Shown: positions 50,123-59,503, counted from the stretch's first letter. The stretch: DNA of 64,000 bases from Trichloromonas sp034002365 (GCA_034002365.1 JAVFAR010000002.1:1-64000), one strand, 5' to 3'. The notes: generated from the sequence alone by a model not told the origin. Translations and numbers: made by a program.

Positions 50123-53053
50123 ATGACCGGATTTTCAAAAGGGATTGGACTGATTCTGCTGGCGGGCTGGTTTTTCGCGGGAAGCGCCCCGGCCTGGGCG
50201 GTCACGGCTCCGCGCTTCCAGTCCCTCGGCCAGATTCGCGATGCCTTTATCTCCCCGACCCGTCTTGCCGTCGATGAGCAGGGCAATCTCTACGTCGCTG
50301 ACGCCCGCAAAAAAACCGTCTTTAAATTCGACAAGTTCGGCGCCAAGAGCAAGGGGATTCAGGTCTTCAGCGAAGCGGAAGCTTCCGGCGGCGGCCTCGC
50401 CGTAAGCGGCGACGGCAAGCGCCTCTTTGTCGCGGAAAAGCAGTCGGTGGCGGTTCTCGACGGCGTCACCGGCGCGCGCCTCGGCTATCTCGGCGGCCAG
50501 AACCGTTTCGCCCACGTCTACGACATCGCCATCGACGCCGGCGGCCACATCTTCGTTGCCGACGCCGAGCGGCTCACCATCGAGGCCTATCGCCCCGGCG
50601 GCCAGGACCCCCTTGTCCCCTACGTTTTCGACTACCAGTTCGGCGCCAAGGGGACCGCTCCCGGGCAGTTCATGGGCATTGCCGCCATGGAAATCAACGT
50701 CGCCGCCGGCGAGGTCTATGTCGCCGACCCCAATTTTCACAAGCCCGAGGGGGCGAGTGCCATCCTCTCCTATCCCAAGGTGCAGGTCTTCGATCTCGCC
50801 GGAAATCTGAAAAAAATCAACGGCATTACCAATTTCATCCTGCTCGGGAGCAAGTCCTTCGGCAGCAAGGAGATGATCTATTTCGGCGGCATGACCTTCG
50901 ACGGTCAGGGCCGGGGCTATTTTGCCGACAGCTATAACGGCCGCGTCAACGTCTTGAACGTGACGGGCGCCGATCCCCTGCGCATGTATCTGTCCAGCTA
51001 TGCCGTGGCGGGCTTCAGAACCGGGCAGCTCAGCGATCCCCGGGATCAGGTTTTCGATCCCCTGACCGGCCGCCTTTTCGTCCTTTGCGGCGACGGCCGG
51101 GTGGAAATTTTCGGCATCGACGGCGCCACAAATCCGGTGAACGCCAATGAAGCCCCGGAAGCGCCGTTGCCGGTCAGCCCCGTCGGCCGGGGAAAGGTTC
51201 CTTCGTTGACGCCGACGCTGAGCTGGCAAGAGACGGTCGATGCCGACGGCGACGAACTCACCTACCGGGTGAAGATCGGCGAAGAGGGAGCGGCGGCGGA
51301 ATCCTTCGAAGATATCGCCGGGACGAGTTTTGTCCTGCCCCGGGAACTCCGCGAAAACGCGGCCTATGTCTGGTCGGTTCAGGCTTTTGACGGCGAAGCC
51401 GCCTCCGTCTGGTCCGATGCCCAGGCTTTTTTTGTCAATGCCGAGGAAGAAGCGCCCACCGCCCCGGAGCTGACGGCGCCGGACTCGGGGAGTGTGGCGG
51501 ACGGTCTGACGGTCTTTTCCTGGCAGGCGGCCGCCGACCCCGATCCCTTCGAGACGTTGACCTACGTCCTGCAGGTGGCGGCCGACGAGAGTTTCGCCGT
51601 GCCGGTGCTGGAAGAACGCCTCGACGCCACCAGCCTGGCGCTGGGGGACTGTGCCGATTATTTCGAACTGGAGGACGGTCAGGACTATTTCTGGCGGGTC
51701 AATGCCGTCGATTCCACCGGACTCGAATCCGCCCCCGGCGAGGCCCGGCCCTTCACCTACGATTCCACCATTCTCGCGGTGAGCGCCAACGTCGGCGGCG
51801 CCCGCGTCCATTTGGGCGGCAATCTGGGGTATCCCGGACAATTCCTGGGTGTTACCCCCCTCGAACTGCGGGACTTTCCCGCCGGCCCCTGCGCCCTGGT
51901 GGTGGAAAACCCCGGATTCGAACCGGCCGTTGCCGCCCTTGATGTTGAAGAGCGGCGCGGTGCCCAGGTCCGGGTCCAGCTTCTGCCCGCCCTGGTGCCG
52001 GACAAATTCACCGAGCGGGAGCCCCTGCGCGCCGGGACCGGGCAGCTGCGCACGGAAGGGGAAGCCGCCCCCTACTGGGCCGATTTCGATCACGACGGCG
52101 TGAGCGACCTGCTGGTCGGCACCGCCTCCGGGCAACTGCTTCTTTATCGCGGCCAGTCCGAGGACGGTTCCCGTTACGGCGAAAGGGACGTCCTGCCCCT
52201 GGGGATGACCGTGCCGGGCGCGATGCCGGTGCTGGTCGACTGGGACAACGATCTGCGCAAGGATCTCCTCGTCGGCGCCGCCGACGGCACCCTGACGCTC
52301 TTTCTCAATCAGGGGAGCGAAAGCGCCCCGGTCTTCGCCGAGGGGATGTTGCTGACCGATGCGAACGGCGTCATCGACGTGGGGGATAACGCCGCGCCGG
52401 TGGTCGCCGATTTCGACGGCGACGGCAACAAGGATCTGCTCGTCGGCAGCGCCGAGGGCCGACTTGTCCGTTATCGCAACGAGGGCCCCGATGCCGGTCC
52501 GCGTCTGGCGCCCGCCGAGTTTTCCCTCGAAGGCGTGAGCGATGCTCCGGTTGCCCCCTTCATGGTCGACTGGAACGGCGACGGCCGCCGCGATCTGCTG
52601 CTGGCCCAGGACGGCCGCTTCCTCGTTTTCCCCCGGCTGGAAAATGGCGGTTTTGCCCCCGCCGAAGCGGTTGACGTTGTCGGAAGGCTTGCCGGCGGCA
52701 CGCCGCAGCGGATCTTTGCCGCCGATACCGACGGGAAAAAAGGCCAGGATATTTTCGTCGGCGGCGCCGACGGGGAAGTTCGCCTGCTGCAAGGCAACGC
52801 CAAACTGCTGGCTCCGGCCTTCATGCAGTTCATGCTGAAGAAAATGGACGATTTAGCCGAAGGGTTGGCTGACGACCGAAAAAAAGTGGCGGATGTGGTC
52901 GCGATCCGGTCGCAACTGGAGAAAAACAATCTCCGGGCCGCCAGTGAAAAGATGGAAGCCTTGTACAGAAACCTCGAACGCAACCAGGAAGTCGCGGCCC
53001 AGGTCGCGGAAGCGCGCGATCTGCTGCTGCTGGCCGAAGCCGCCGGGGAATGA
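50123..53053 (+). CDS. Large secreted NHL / FN3 / PEGA / VCBS-repeat protein
   Basis: 976 residues. Signal peptide 1-27 (ending APAWA). About 30-340: NHL-type beta-propeller (ISPTRLAVDEQGNLYVADARKKTVFKFD and similar blades). About 345-445 and 446-550: two FN3-like domains (WSVQAFDGEAASVW; FWRVNAVDSTGLES). About 555-625: PEGA-like domain. About 645-900: five VCBS/FG-GAP blades such as DFDHDGVSDLLVG and DFDGDGNKDLLVG, with DxDxDG calcium loops. The last 75 residues are helical and charged. It is probably an extracellular or outer-surface adhesion/scaffold protein. It heads the operon of the two cytochromes and follows the sigma-54 promoter. Confidence 0.85.
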   Translation: MTGFSKGIGLILLAGWFFAGSAPAWAVTAPRFQSLGQIRDAFISPTRLAVDEQGNLYVADARKKTVFKFDKFGAKSKGIQVFSEAEASGGGLAVSGDGKRLFVAEKQSVAVLDGVTGARLGYLGGQNRFAHVYDIAIDAGGHIFVADAERLTIEAYRPGGQDPLVPYVFDYQFGAKGTAPGQFMGIAAMEINVAAGEVYVADPNFHKPEGASAILSYPKVQVFDLAGNLKKINGITNFILLGSKSFGSKEMIYFGGMTFDGQGRGYFADSYNGRVNVLNVTGADPLRMYLSSYAVAGFRTGQLSDPRDQVFDPLTGRLFVLCGDGRVEIFGIDGATNPVNANEAPEAPLPVSPVGRGKVPSLTPTLSWQETVDADGDELTYRVKIGEEGAAAESFEDIAGTSFVLPRELRENAAYVWSVQAFDGEAASVWSDAQAFFVNAEEEAPTAPELTAPDSGSVADGLTVFSWQAAADPDPFETLTYVLQVAADESFAVPVLEERLDATSLALGDCADYFELEDGQDYFWRVNAVDSTGLESAPGEARPFTYDSTILAVSANVGGARVHLGGNLGYPGQFLGVTPLELRDFPAGPCALVVENPGFEPAVAALDVEERRGAQVRVQLLPALVPDKFTEREPLRAGTGQLRTEGEAAPYWADFDHDGVSDLLVGTASGQLLLYRGQSEDGSRYGERDVLPLGMTVPGAMPVLVDWDNDLRKDLLVGAADGTLTLFLNQGSESAPVFAEGMLLTDANGVIDVGDNAAPVVADFDGDGNKDLLVGSAEGRLVRYRNEGPDAGPRLAPAEFSLEGVSDAPVAPFMVDWNGDGRRDLLLAQDGRFLVFPRLENGGFAPAEAVDVVGRLAGGTPQRIFAADTDGKKGQDIFVGGADGEVRLLQGNAKLLAPAFMQFMLKKMDDLAEGLADDRKKVADVVAIRSQLEKNNLRAASEKMEALYRNLERNQEVAAQVAEARDLLLLAEAAGE

Positions 53054-53080
53054 CGGTTTCAGGGTAACGGAGATGGAGAA

Positions 53081-53851
53081 ATGAAGAAAATAACGAGTGG
53101 ATTGATTGGCGTTCTGGCTCTGATGCTTGTGGCAAGCGGCGCGGCCGAGGCGACGCGCGGGCCGCAGGGGGTCACAAAGGGTATCCATAACCTGTCGACC
53201 AGCCAGGAGTTTTTCGCCTATAAATCGGACAACGAGGACCAGGTATGTGTTTTTTGTCACACCCCGCATGGCGGCACCCTCGATGGTCCTCTCTGGAACC
53301 GGGAAAGCCCGACAACCAGCTACACGCATTATAACAGTGCTAGTCTTTCCAATTATCTTCAAGGGTTGGGCGCCACACGGGCCGTTGAAAAAGAGTCGCT
53401 GCTCTGCCTCAGTTGTCATGACGGCAGCATTTCCATCAACACCCTGATGAATTACAGCAACACGACACCCAGTCCAACACATTTTGGTGGGCTAGATGTC
53501 TCTATCCAGGTGATGTTCAGCGATGATCCTGGCCCTCTGATTGGGGCTTCCCGGGAGAATCTCACGGCGAATGGCGATCTTTCCGACGATCATCCGATTT
53601 CCTTTAAATACGGCGAAGTCTTTGGCCAAAAACAGAACGAATTCAAGGACGTGCCCACCGCCGAGGGAGCCGGGATCCGATTCTTCGGCGGCGCCGACAA
53701 ACGGGTCGAGTGCTCTTCCTGTCACGATCCCCATGTCATGTACGATTCTTATTACGATGGCGGAAACGCTCAGGCCGACGAGAGCTACCGACCTTTTCTC
53801 ATTACTTCAAACGCAGGTAGCGCCATGTGCTTGGCCTGCCATACCAAGTAG
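53081..53851 (+). CDS. Exported tetraheme c-type cytochrome
   Basis: 256 residues with a signal peptide (cut near GAAEA, residue 24). Four heme motifs: CVFCHTPH, CLSCHDG, CSSCHDPH and CLACHTK at the very C-terminus. The CxxCHxPH pattern and spacing resemble the multiheme family with paired hemes found in metal-reducing bacteria. It probably works in the periplasm or outside the cell as a partner of the larger cytochrome encoded 58 bp downstream. A GGAG ribosome site precedes ATG 53081, 27 bp after the scaffold gene. Confidence 0.9.
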   Translation: MKKITSGLIGVLALMLVASGAAEATRGPQGVTKGIHNLSTSQEFFAYKSDNEDQVCVFCHTPHGGTLDGPLWNRESPTTSYTHYNSASLSNYLQGLGATRAVEKESLLCLSCHDGSISINTLMNYSNTTPSPTHFGGLDVSIQVMFSDDPGPLIGASRENLTANGDLSDDHPISFKYGEVFGQKQNEFKDVPTAEGAGIRFFGGADKRVECSSCHDPHVMYDSYYDGGNAQADESYRPFLITSNAGSAMCLACHTK

Positions 53852-53909
53852 GTTTCTGGCGATGGGCGCCCCGCGTTTTAAGCCGGCCCACCGTGGGTAG
53901 GAGTACATT

Positions 53910-56900
53910 ATGAGGCTGAAAACGACATTGATCCTGCCGATTGTCCTGTTCCTTCTGGGAGCGGGAACATTTGCGGAGGCGGCCAGGCCGGTGCATTGGT
54001 TCGACTGCAACAACTGTCACAAGGCGGGGCAGTCCACCACCAGTCTGGGAGGGAACAACGTCTGTCTTCAGTGTCACAAGGACAGTCATGCCGGTACGGT
54101 TTTCGTCGACGGTGAAACCTATCAGCCCAACGGAATTTTTTCCACCAACGACGCCAGCGACGCCATGGGCGAGGCAACCAAGGTCCTTGGCACGGCGCCG
54201 ACCGAGCAGACCTCTCACTACTGGGCCTCCCCCAAGGATGTTGTCCCCGCCGCCGGGGCCTTGGCCCCTTCCGCCGCCCTCTATCGTTCCCGCTACGGGA
54301 TTTCCAACGGTAAGGTCACCTGCACCCGCTGTCACGATCCGCATAAGCCGAAGGATGAGGTAAACCCCGAGGCAGGCACCAACAAGTTGCTGCGTCTGAG
54401 CGATCCCAACGGCATGTGTCTCGATTGCCACCGGCCCTGGAACGTTTCCAACGAAGCGGGCACCCACGGCCTTTCCACCCATCCCCTGGTCAAGGACTAT
54501 CCGGCTTTTGTTCTGGCCAATGCCGAGAAGTACAAGCCGGTGACCGGATACAATGCCGTAACTCTGGTGCTGCCGACCAATGTCGGAAGCGGCACTGTTC
54601 GGATGGTCTACAACAGCGTCTCTGCCGCCGGAGCCGGTTCCGCTCCCCTGAATGTCTCCTGTGCTTCCTGCCACGGCGTGCATTTCACCGATTCGGACGC
54701 CGCCACGGTCGACGGCATGGGGGAGACCCTCAATCCCGGCGACGGCAAGCTGCTCTTGGCCGACGGACCCCGGCGTACCGATGATGTTCCGGAGACGCAG
54801 GGACAGTTGCGTTCCAATCTCTGCCAGGCCTGCCATGTCTACAAGAAACACGGCGACGTCAACGGTAACGATCGGGGAATGTTCGCCGGCTGTCTCGACT
54901 GCCATAGCGGCCACGTTTACCATGCCACCAATCCTAACTACTTCGTCTTGCGCAAGAGCGTCAGTGACGTTTTTATCCCCAAACAGGGTGCTGACGGCAG
55001 CGCGGCCGGACTGGAATTCACCACCCTCACGGCGGACTGGGCCAATGCCTCCAATACCGGCTACTGCCAGGGCTGCCATACGTTGACCTTCCCCCACAAC
55101 GGCAAGATCTCCGGTTCCTACGGCAAGGCCGGGTGCGTCAACTGCCATTTCCACAACAACGAAACCGGCTCCTTTGTCGCCGACTGCAGCGCCTGTCACG
55201 GTTTTCCGCCCACCCTGAACGCCGAGGGGACCGGCACCCTGGGCGGCTATGCCGTCGACATCGACAATAATCGCAGCTACAAGTACACCGATATCCAGGA
55301 ATTCGTTGAGCGCGCCGAGTTCAAGGATGAAACGCTAACCCCGCACAAACGCCATGCCGGGGGCGGCGCCGATTACGGTTTCGGTTGCGATAACTGTCAT
55401 GCCCAGGCCTTCAGCGGGGCAACCCCTACCCACCTGGATGGGAATTTCCAAAGCGTTGACTTCGGCACCTTGGCTTCCGCAGGTAGCTACGATACCGCCG
55501 GCGCCGGGGCCTGCGCCAGCGTCTATTGCCACAGCAACGGCAATGCGGCCGATCCGGCCTATGCTTCCGTGACCTGGCAGGGAACCGCCGGCAGCATCAC
55601 CGGCTGCACCGCCTGTCACGGCAATGACGCGACGACCATGAACGCCGTCAACAAGAAGAACTCCGCCAGCCACCAGAAACACCTTGGCGCCGGCGGCGGG
55701 ATGGGTAAGAGTTACGCCTGTAACGTCTGTCACGTCGCCACCGCCGAAAGCGCCACCTCTCTGGTGGCCGCTTCCAAGGCGGTCGGCGGGGTCCACGTCA
55801 ACGGCCAGGGGGATGTCGATTTCATCAGCAGCGGCGGCGTCCTCTACAACGCCCTTTCCGCCGGCGAGTTCAGCGCCGCCGACAATACCTGTTCAAGCGT
55901 CTACTGCCACAGCGACGGCAAGGGCCACTACGCGACGCCCGACTGGGATGACGCCGCTTCCGGCGCCTGCGGCACCTGCCACGGCATCACCCCGGACAGC
56001 GGCTCCCATGCCGCCCATATCAGCGCCACCGGCGCCAATATCGGCTGCGCCAGCTGTCACGGCACGGGAGCCAATACCGGCGCCCATGCCGGTCACGTCA
56101 ACGGCGCCATCGATTATCTGGCATTCGCCGATTCATGTAATGACTGCCATACCATCGAGACCGGCGACGTTGCCCTGGTCTGGGGTAATCAGGCGACCGC
56201 GACCTGCGACGCCTGTCATGGCGGAGCGTCCGCCACCAGCTACGTCGATGCTTCCAGCGTGACGCGCACGGCTCCGACCAAAGACGCCTACGCCGGCGCC
56301 GGTCACGGCAAGGTTAAGATGAACAGCGTCGCCGTTGCCTGTACCGGTTGCCACAGCACCGCCACCGATCTCGCCCACATGGGCGCGGGAGACACCAACC
56401 GGCTGGCGACGGTCAACGGCCAGACCTACGCCACCGCCACTCCCAACGCCTTCTGCGGCGCCTGCCATGACGGCGGCAGCGGCAACGAAAAGGGACATTA
56501 CGCAACCGGAGAAGGACATGCCAGCACCGACGGCACCCGTTGTAATGCCTGCCACGATCCCCACGGCTTCACCGGCTATGACGCCATGATCAAAGACAGC
56601 ATCGACGGACGTGCCGTGGCGACATTCGCCGACCGGACCAGTCGCGCCGCCTATGCCAATGCGACCTTCAACGGCGTCTGCCAGGTGTGTCACGTCAACG
56701 GCGAAGTCAATCACTTCAACCGCGCCACGAACAACATCCTGCATGGGTCCAACCGCCCCTGCCTTGATTGCCACAGCCACTCGGCGGAGGCCGCCTTCGA
56801 AGTGACCTGTTACAGCTGCCACGGCGGCGCGAGCACCGGATCGACCAGCGGCAACAAGAACTTCTGGCCCGACGGCGTGAGGGTTCATGCCGCCAACCAA

Positions 56901-58790
56901 TCCGGTGAGCATGAGGTGCATGTGCTCAAGATCGCCGAGCGTATCAACGCTCAATGGACCAGTGTCGACGCTCTGCTCAATGGAGCGACAAGCGCCCAGC
57001 AGAAGCAGATCTGCGAATACTGCCACGCGGCGGTCAATAACGACGACGACCATGTCAGTGAAACCACAGCCGACGTTTTCGCGACGACGGTGGCCGGTCA
57101 GCCTGTCCGTTTCGCCAAGAAGATCTGGGACGCTTCCGCCGATTCCGGCGCGACTTATAATGCCGGGTCGTGCAGCACCGTGGCCTGCCACAACAACAAG
57201 ACGACCGCTGAAGCGTATAAGTGGTACGCGGGGGGCTCGACGGCTTGTGTCATGTGCCACAATGGCGATGCGGCGCGTCCAACATCCGGTTCTCATGTTA
57301 CCCATCTGGCCGGCAGCGTTTATTTCGCCGAAGGGCGCGTCGGTTGTCCCGATTGCCATAGTAATACCTTGGTCACGACTTGGACCGGCAAGGTACCGCC
57401 ATCGGATGGTCACATCAACGGTGTTGCCGATGTCGTGGGCAGCCGCAACCTGACCTACACCGGCACTTATCCGGCGGTCAAGGGAACCTGCGGCACCAAT
57501 TCCTGTCATAACGACGGCAAGGGTGGTGCCCCGGCTTCGGGAGAATATGTCTGGGCGACGACGAACTTGGCCAGTTGTTCTACCTGTCACCCGAATTCGG
57601 GCGAAGGCCATGCGACACACTATGGCTCCGAGGGAACGATTGTTAAATCCGGTTTCTTCGGGATGTGTGAAAAGTGTCATACCAATTGGATGTCAGGAAA
57701 CGATCACTTTAACGGAACGGTGAACCTCCCTGCGAACATGGCCTACAACGGCGGGATCACGGTGGGCGATGCCGGCTTCGGCACCTGCACCACCACCATC
57801 TGTCATCAGAACGGCAAGGGAGTAGCGGTGGAAACCCCGATGTGGAACCGCACGCCGTCGTCGGCCGACGACTGCACCCTCTGTCATGACGCCCGCCCGT
57901 CCACCGGGTCGCATCTCCAGCATGTGGCTGTCGGCACGACCTCTTACGGTCAGACCGGAAACAGTTCCACCTCAACGGCTTACGACTTCAAGTGCGGCGA
58001 ATGTCACGGCAACACCCTGGCCAGCCACATCAACGGCTCGGCCAGCTTCGGCGCCGTCGGCTGGCAGTCCGCCGGCAAGACCTGCAACGCCAGCTACTGC
58101 CACAGCAATGGCGCGGCGACGCCGGTCTACAAGGCCAGCCCGGCCTGGGGCACCGGTTTCAGCGGCGATCCCTGCGCCGGCTGCCACGGCAACTCGCCGG
58201 ATACCCAGGCGCACGCCGCCCATGTCGTGGCTATTCACTGGGATTCTGACGTTTCCAAAAACCGCAGCGGCGTCTATACCGGTACCACCGGTCTGCAAGG
58301 GGCGGCGAACACCGGCGCGAGTGCTCACGGCAAGGTGGACACATCCACCACCATTAACTGTAATATTTGCCACAACGATACCGTGGATCGCTGGCGCAAC
58401 CGCCGGAACACCGCCTGCGTCGGCTGTCACGGCAGCGACAACACCGGTGTCGACGATGCGGTGATCAAGGACAAGAGCAAGCACGTCAACGGCGCCGCCG
58501 ATGTCAAGCTGCTGCCCATCGCGATGAAGACCCGGGCTCAGATCCGCAACGACATCGCCACGGTACCCGAACTCGATGTGACCTGGGAGCGCTTCGACGC
58601 CCCCGGCGGCATCCTCGGCCTCTTCTACAAGGGCGCCGACGACCACGACCGGGCGCGGACGATCTTCAACACCGCGACCATGTACGACGGCACGACCCAG
58701 ACCTGTACGAACATTTCCTGCCACAACGGCAACCCGGTGAAGTGGTCCGACAGCCTCAGTTGCGACGGCTGCCATACCCAGTTGCCGTAA
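53910..58790 (+). CDS. Giant exported multiheme cytochrome (about 41 heme-type motifs)
   Basis: 1626 residues with a signal peptide (cut near FAEAA, residue 25). By my count there are 34 CXXCH motifs and 7 CX4CH motifs (CASVYCH, CSSVYCH, CSTVACH, CGTNSCH, CTTTICH, CNASYCH, CTNISCH). The CX4CH/CXXCH alternation is the Geobacter-type repeat domain described in TIGR01904. Repeating units of roughly 100-150 residues are visible from about residue 500 onward. No membrane helix other than the signal. It is probably a periplasmic, outer-surface or secreted electron conduit. Cotranscribed with the tetraheme cytochrome; an 18-codon ORF and a terminator follow. Confidence 0.92.
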   Translation: MRLKTTLILPIVLFLLGAGTFAEAARPVHWFDCNNCHKAGQSTTSLGGNNVCLQCHKDSHAGTVFVDGETYQPNGIFSTNDASDAMGEATKVLGTAPTEQTSHYWASPKDVVPAAGALAPSAALYRSRYGISNGKVTCTRCHDPHKPKDEVNPEAGTNKLLRLSDPNGMCLDCHRPWNVSNEAGTHGLSTHPLVKDYPAFVLANAEKYKPVTGYNAVTLVLPTNVGSGTVRMVYNSVSAAGAGSAPLNVSCASCHGVHFTDSDAATVDGMGETLNPGDGKLLLADGPRRTDDVPETQGQLRSNLCQACHVYKKHGDVNGNDRGMFAGCLDCHSGHVYHATNPNYFVLRKSVSDVFIPKQGADGSAAGLEFTTLTADWANASNTGYCQGCHTLTFPHNGKISGSYGKAGCVNCHFHNNETGSFVADCSACHGFPPTLNAEGTGTLGGYAVDIDNNRSYKYTDIQEFVERAEFKDETLTPHKRHAGGGADYGFGCDNCHAQAFSGATPTHLDGNFQSVDFGTLASAGSYDTAGAGACASVYCHSNGNAADPAYASVTWQGTAGSITGCTACHGNDATTMNAVNKKNSASHQKHLGAGGGMGKSYACNVCHVATAESATSLVAASKAVGGVHVNGQGDVDFISSGGVLYNALSAGEFSAADNTCSSVYCHSDGKGHYATPDWDDAASGACGTCHGITPDSGSHAAHISATGANIGCASCHGTGANTGAHAGHVNGAIDYLAFADSCNDCHTIETGDVALVWGNQATATCDACHGGASATSYVDASSVTRTAPTKDAYAGAGHGKVKMNSVAVACTGCHSTATDLAHMGAGDTNRLATVNGQTYATATPNAFCGACHDGGSGNEKGHYATGEGHASTDGTRCNACHDPHGFTGYDAMIKDSIDGRAVATFADRTSRAAYANATFNGVCQVCHVNGEVNHFNRATNNILHGSNRPCLDCHSHSAEAAFEVTCYSCHGGASTGSTSGNKNFWPDGVRVHAANQSGEHEVHVLKIAERINAQWTSVDALLNGATSAQQKQICEYCHAAVNNDDDHVSETTADVFATTVAGQPVRFAKKIWDASADSGATYNAGSCSTVACHNNKTTAEAYKWYAGGSTACVMCHNGDAARPTSGSHVTHLAGSVYFAEGRVGCPDCHSNTLVTTWTGKVPPSDGHINGVADVVGSRNLTYTGTYPAVKGTCGTNSCHNDGKGGAPASGEYVWATTNLASCSTCHPNSGEGHATHYGSEGTIVKSGFFGMCEKCHTNWMSGNDHFNGTVNLPANMAYNGGITVGDAGFGTCTTTICHQNGKGVAVETPMWNRTPSSADDCTLCHDARPSTGSHLQHVAVGTTSYGQTGNSSTSTAYDFKCGECHGNTLASHINGSASFGAVGWQSAGKTCNASYCHSNGAATPVYKASPAWGTGFSGDPCAGCHGNSPDTQAHAAHVVAIHWDSDVSKNRSGVYTGTTGLQGAANTGASAHGKVDTSTTINCNICHNDTVDRWRNRRNTACVGCHGSDNTGVDDAVIKDKSKHVNGAADVKLLPIAMKTRAQIRNDIATVPELDVTWERFDAPGGILGLFYKGADDHDRARTIFNTATMYDGTTQTCTNISCHNGNPVKWSDSLSCDGCHTQLP

Positions 58791-58830
58791 GGGGAGAGAT
58801 AAGGATCAACAACGGATAAGGGAGGTGAAG

Positions 58831-58887
58831 ATGAAGAGGTACAGCAAACCGAAAGTGGTGGGAAGCGGCAGCGTCCACCCCTGCTGA
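58831..58887 (+). CDS. 18-residue peptide ORF at the end of the cytochrome operon
   Basis: ATG 58831 is preceded by AAGGGAGGTGAAG, a near-perfect ribosome site at ideal distance. The ORF reads MKRYSKPKVVGSGSVHPC and stops at TGA 58885-58887. A strong terminator begins eight bases later. Position, ribosome site and terminator together argue that it is translated as the last gene of the cytochrome operon. The basic start and the C-terminal GSGSVHPC resemble a processed or modified peptide precursor, but no modification gene is adjacent. I do not recognise a family with certainty. Confidence 0.62.
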   Translation: MKRYSKPKVVGSGSVHPC

Positions 58888-58894
58888 GAGCGAA

Positions 58895-58933
58895 AAGCCA
58901 AAGGGCCGGGGAATTTCCCCGGCCCTTTGGCTT
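58895..58933 (+). terminator. Strong terminator of the cytochrome operon
   Basis: AAGCCAAAGGGCCGGGGA and TCCCCGGCCCTTTGGCTT form an 18-bp perfect stem around a tiny loop. Confidence 0.92.
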
Positions 58934-59025
58934 GGTATGAATGGCCTGCGGTGGCGAAGTGCGAAAGTGCCGGACGTTTTGACGTTAGGGCGTTAAGGTG
59001 CTATGGTTTGAAAAAGGAGATTGCC

Positions 59026-59259
59026 ATGGAAAATCAAGCCAAGCGCTCAACGATCTATTTCGACGCCGATCTGCATCGTGCTCTGCGCATGAAATCGGCG
59101 GCTGTCGGCCGCTCCATTTCCACAATCGTCAACGAGGCGGTGCGCCGGGCCTTGCGCGAGGATCAGGAGGATCTGGCCGCTTTCGAGGCGCGGGCCGCCG
59201 AGGAAACCCTCAGTTACGAAGAACTTCTCGAAGATCTCAAGGCCCATGGCAAGCTATAG
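59026..59259 (+). CDS. RHH-type antitoxin
   Basis: 77 residues from ATG 59026 (MENQAKRSTIYFDADLHRALRMKSAAVGRSISTIVNEAVRRAL), placed by AAGGAGA upstream; the ORF extension to 58927 runs through the preceding terminator and is not coding. A ribbon-helix-helix DNA-binding domain occupies residues 5-48, followed by an acidic C-terminal helix that would bind the toxin. Overlaps the toxin gene by 14 bp. It is expected to repress its own operon and neutralise the RelE-like protein. Confidence 0.88.
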   Translation: MENQAKRSTIYFDADLHRALRMKSAAVGRSISTIVNEAVRRALREDQEDLAAFEARAAEETLSYEELLEDLKAHGKL

Positions 59260-59503
59260 GCTGGTCTTCAAAACGTCCGTCGCCAAGGATCTGCGGGCCA
59301 TCCCCGCCGCCGATGTCGCCCGCATCCTTCAGTGCGTGGGGGCTCTGGCGGAAAATCCCCATTCCCCCGCCGGCGAGAAGCTCTCCGGCCAAGAGCGCTA
59401 TCGCCTCCGTCAGGGCCGTTACCGCATCCTCTATGAAATCCATGATGATGAACTCGTGGTTGTGGTGGTGAAGGCCGGCCGCCGGCGGGACGTTTATCGT
59501 TAA
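59246..59503 (+). CDS. RelE/ParE-superfamily toxin
   Basis: 85 residues: YRLVFKTSVAKDLRAIP at the start, then RYRLRQGRYRILYEI and VVKAGRRRDVYR at the end, the standard RelE fold signature with basic C-terminal residues. RelE toxins cleave mRNA on the ribosome; ParE relatives poison gyrase, and the sequence here leans to RelE (R-Y-R-I-L-Y-x-I, H/K-R-R-x-Y-R). Coupled to the RHH antitoxin. Its stop overlaps the stop of the convergent lipoprotein gene by four bases. Confidence 0.88.
   Translation: MASYRLVFKTSVAKDLRAIPAADVARILQCVGALAENPHSPAGEKLSGQERYRLRQGRYRILYEIHDDELVVVVVKAGRRRDVYR

Noticed and set aside
50135..52792. An 885-codon frame on the minus strand inside the NHL/VCBS gene
   Set aside because: Shadow of the repeat-rich coding strand; no start signals and no recognisable domain.
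58885..58887. TGA after ...HPC read as selenocysteine in the 18-residue ORF
   Set aside because: A perfect terminator starts eight bases later and would be part of the reading frame; no SECIS-like element separate from it. Simple stop preferred.
58927..59025. N-terminal extension of the RHH antitoxin frame
   Set aside because: It runs from within the cytochrome-operon terminator and lacks a ribosome site, whereas ATG 59026 has AAGGAGA.
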